Shown: positions 20,624 through 21,561 of the stretch, piece after piece | How the letters are laid out: the number at the start of each line of letters is the position of its first letter | How positions within the stretch are numbered: position 1 is the stretch's first letter | NCBI GenBank assembly: GCA_900548515.1 | Contig: URKU01000028.1 | Coordinates: 1-21,561 of the forward strand | Direction: 5' to 3' | Length of the DNA stretch: 21,561 nt | Source of the DNA: an uncultured Collinsella sp. | GTDB taxonomy: Bacteria; Actinomycetota; Coriobacteriia; Coriobacteriales; Coriobacteriaceae | Translations under genes and position numbers: made by a program | The notes under the pieces: generated by a model | What the model was told of the DNA's origin: nothing | Database searches by the model: none | What the model saw: only the letters and a program-made list of their open reading frames with translations

Positions 20624-21279
20624 TCGTCGCCTCCGCTCTTTTTGCCGCGCGCCGTGGCGGGAATCGTCAAGCTGACCGTTCCCTTGCCCGATGCCCCCAG
20701 CAGTTCCTTGACGTCTTCGGGGTCAGCCGCCAGCGTCACCCATTCGATCTTGCCCTCGCGCGTGGCACCGGAATCTTCACTGGTATCGATCACGTACGCG
20801 CCGCACAACCGATCGGTTACGCCGTCTTTTTGCACATACACATCCACGTAGCTGCCCACGCCCGTAGCACCGCCGACCGAGTGCTCGGCATCGACCGCCA
20901 CCGAAACGGCGACCTTGCCCTTAGGCACCTCGAGCTTGTGACTCTCGGCCTTGGTGTAGACATTGCAGATCACGGCGTTTTTGGGAATACGCGAAGTCGT
21001 CACGTCACCGCGCACCTGGCGCAGCTCGGTCGCCGCGTCACGCGGCAGCAGGCTCGTCAGCCATTCCTGGGTTATGACATTGGTCTCATCGAGGGTCTCG
21101 CCCACATCGATATCGCGCGCCGCGACGCATACCTCGACGCGATCGCCACCGTACTTGGCCAAGGTCTCAGCCTGGACCTGTTCGGCTTGCGAGCGGATCG
21201 ACGAGCCGTAAACCATGCAGAGCAGAGCAGCGAGCACGCCCGCGACCAGACTGATGGCGATGCGCTTGCTCTTGTTCAC
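20620..21279 (-). CDS. cpaB: CpaB/RcpC-like SAF-domain protein
   Basis: The first gene of the tad operon: 219 residues from the GTG at 21279. After MNKSKR comes one membrane helix (about 7-25), then a periplasm-side-type region with a SAF domain at about 47-110 (VEVCVAARDIDVGETLDETNVITQEW), and the RcpC/CpaB domain (KGKVAVSVAVDAEHSVGGATGVGSYVDVYV, about 123-152). CpaB proteins are accessory assembly factors; in Gram-negative bacteria they work beside the secretin, which is absent here. The GTG is chosen over an ATG five codons earlier because GGAG lies 5 bases before it. The C-terminus is basic then acidic. Confidence 0.88.
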   Translation of the reverse strand: MNKSKRIAISLVAGVLAALLCMVYGSSIRSQAEQVQAETLAKYGGDRVEVCVAARDIDVGETLDETNVITQEWLTSLLPRDAATELRQVRGDVTTSRIPKNAVICNVYTKAESHKLEVPKGKVAVSVAVDAEHSVGGATGVGSYVDVYVQKDGVTDRLCGAYVIDTSEDSGATREGKIEWVTLAADPEDVKELLGASGKGTVSLTIPATARGKKSGGDE

Positions 21280-21478
21280 GGCCGCTCCTCTCATGGCAGT
21301 GCCGGGCGAATGCCCGTACCACCATTGTCTGGGCGGTCAGAGTGCAAAGCGGCGCAATCGCGATCTTGGTTTTCGATGTCAAACCAATCGCTGACCAGAA
21401 GCTGACCAGCCCGTCAAGCTCGTGGCAAGGTTTTGGTCAGCACGTCAGCAAACTGCATGTTTCGAGGCTTTTCCGCAG
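21280..21478. other. Control region upstream of the tad operon
   Basis: This 199-bp stretch has no supported gene. On the minus strand it holds a perfect -35 box TTGACA (21377-21382) with no good -10 at 16-18 bp (GATTGC at best), repeats of GCTGACCA just upstream of that -35, and a small hairpin CGGGC-GAAT-GCCCG (21303-21316) in the predicted leader before cpaB. Confidence 0.5.
21390..21449. promoter_or_regulatory. GCTGACCA repeat array (regulator site candidate)
   Basis: Two direct copies of GCTGACCA at 21390-21397 and 21401-21408 are spaced by 11 bp, about one helical turn. An inverted copy TGGTCAGC lies at 21434-21441, with a partial CGTCAGC at 21443-21449. The direct pair begins 8 bp upstream of the perfect TTGACA. 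This is the position of an activator site beside RNA polymerase; the regulator is unknown. Confidence 0.45.
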
Positions 21479-21514
21479 CAAAAAAGCCGTCTCCCGAACA
21501 GTTGGGAGACGGCT
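21479..21514 (-). terminator. Terminator of the gene at the right edge
   Basis: On the minus strand GCCGTCTCCC-N8-GGGAGACGGC, a perfect 10-bp stem (11 with the flanking A-T), is followed by TTTTTT. It isolates the tad operon from upstream transcription. Confidence 0.9.
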
Positions 21515-21531
21515 GTCATAGGAAAAATCAA

Positions 21532-21561
21532 TTACAGATGGACATCGGGATCGAGCATTTG
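21532..21561 (-). CDS. C-terminal end of an unidentified gene (partial)
   Basis: The last nine codons before a TAA read QMLDPDVHL, and a strong terminator begins 17 bp after the stop. The frame cannot be confirmed from so little sequence, and no function can be given; the call rests on the stop-terminator spacing. Confidence 0.35.
   Translation of the reverse strand, partial: QMLDPDVHL

Overview
The window looks like chromosomal DNA from a high-GC gut Coriobacteriia, most like Collinsella. This is inferred from protein style, GC content, a Tad pilus locus of Gram-positive type (no secretin) and small repeats resembling ones I associate with that genus; no search was run. Nearly everything lies on the minus strand. 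The only plus-strand gene I can support is a 57-residue membrane protein at 2101-2274.

Right to left in coordinates, which is the direction of transcription: the right edge holds the last codons of an unknown gene and its terminator. A 200-bp control region with repeated GCTGACCA motifs follows. Then comes a compact operon of twelve genes (21279 down to 11689) for a Tad/Flp pilus: cpaB, cpaE/tadZ, cpaF/tadA, tadB, tadC, flp, an unknown membrane-anchored protein, a tiny TadE/Flp-like pseudopilin, a TadE-like protein, a large TadG-like protein, another TadE-like protein and a DUF192 protein. Most junctions overlap, so translation is probably coupled. CpaE and CpaF supply the ATPases, TadB/TadC the inner-membrane platform, Flp the major pilin, and the TadE/TadG proteins minor components. 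No prepilin peptidase (TadV) is present here.

Next come a toxin/ribbon-helix-helix antitoxin pair with its own inverted-repeat operator, tRNA-Phe, and a housekeeping group: a divergent GH5 glycosidase homologue lacking its acid/base glutamate, rsmI, metG, rsmA (ksgA) and tatD. The metG-rsmA-tatD order is a familiar bacterial neighbourhood, here without rnmV. tRNA-Leu(CAG) follows, with a 55-bp direct repeat of its 3' end and terminator flanking a hairpin-rich 134-bp insert. Then an SPFH membrane protein with rlmH, then proC. A 134-bp nested palindrome separates proC from the convergent small membrane gene. serS is divergent from that small gene. The left end has an unknown 125-aa gene with an SOS-box-like palindrome upstream, and tRNA-Arg(ACG).

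The most interesting points are the altered GH5 active site, the repeat array upstream of the tad operon, the DUF192 gene and the 187-aa unknown inside that operon, and the two repeat elements near tRNA-Leu and proC.
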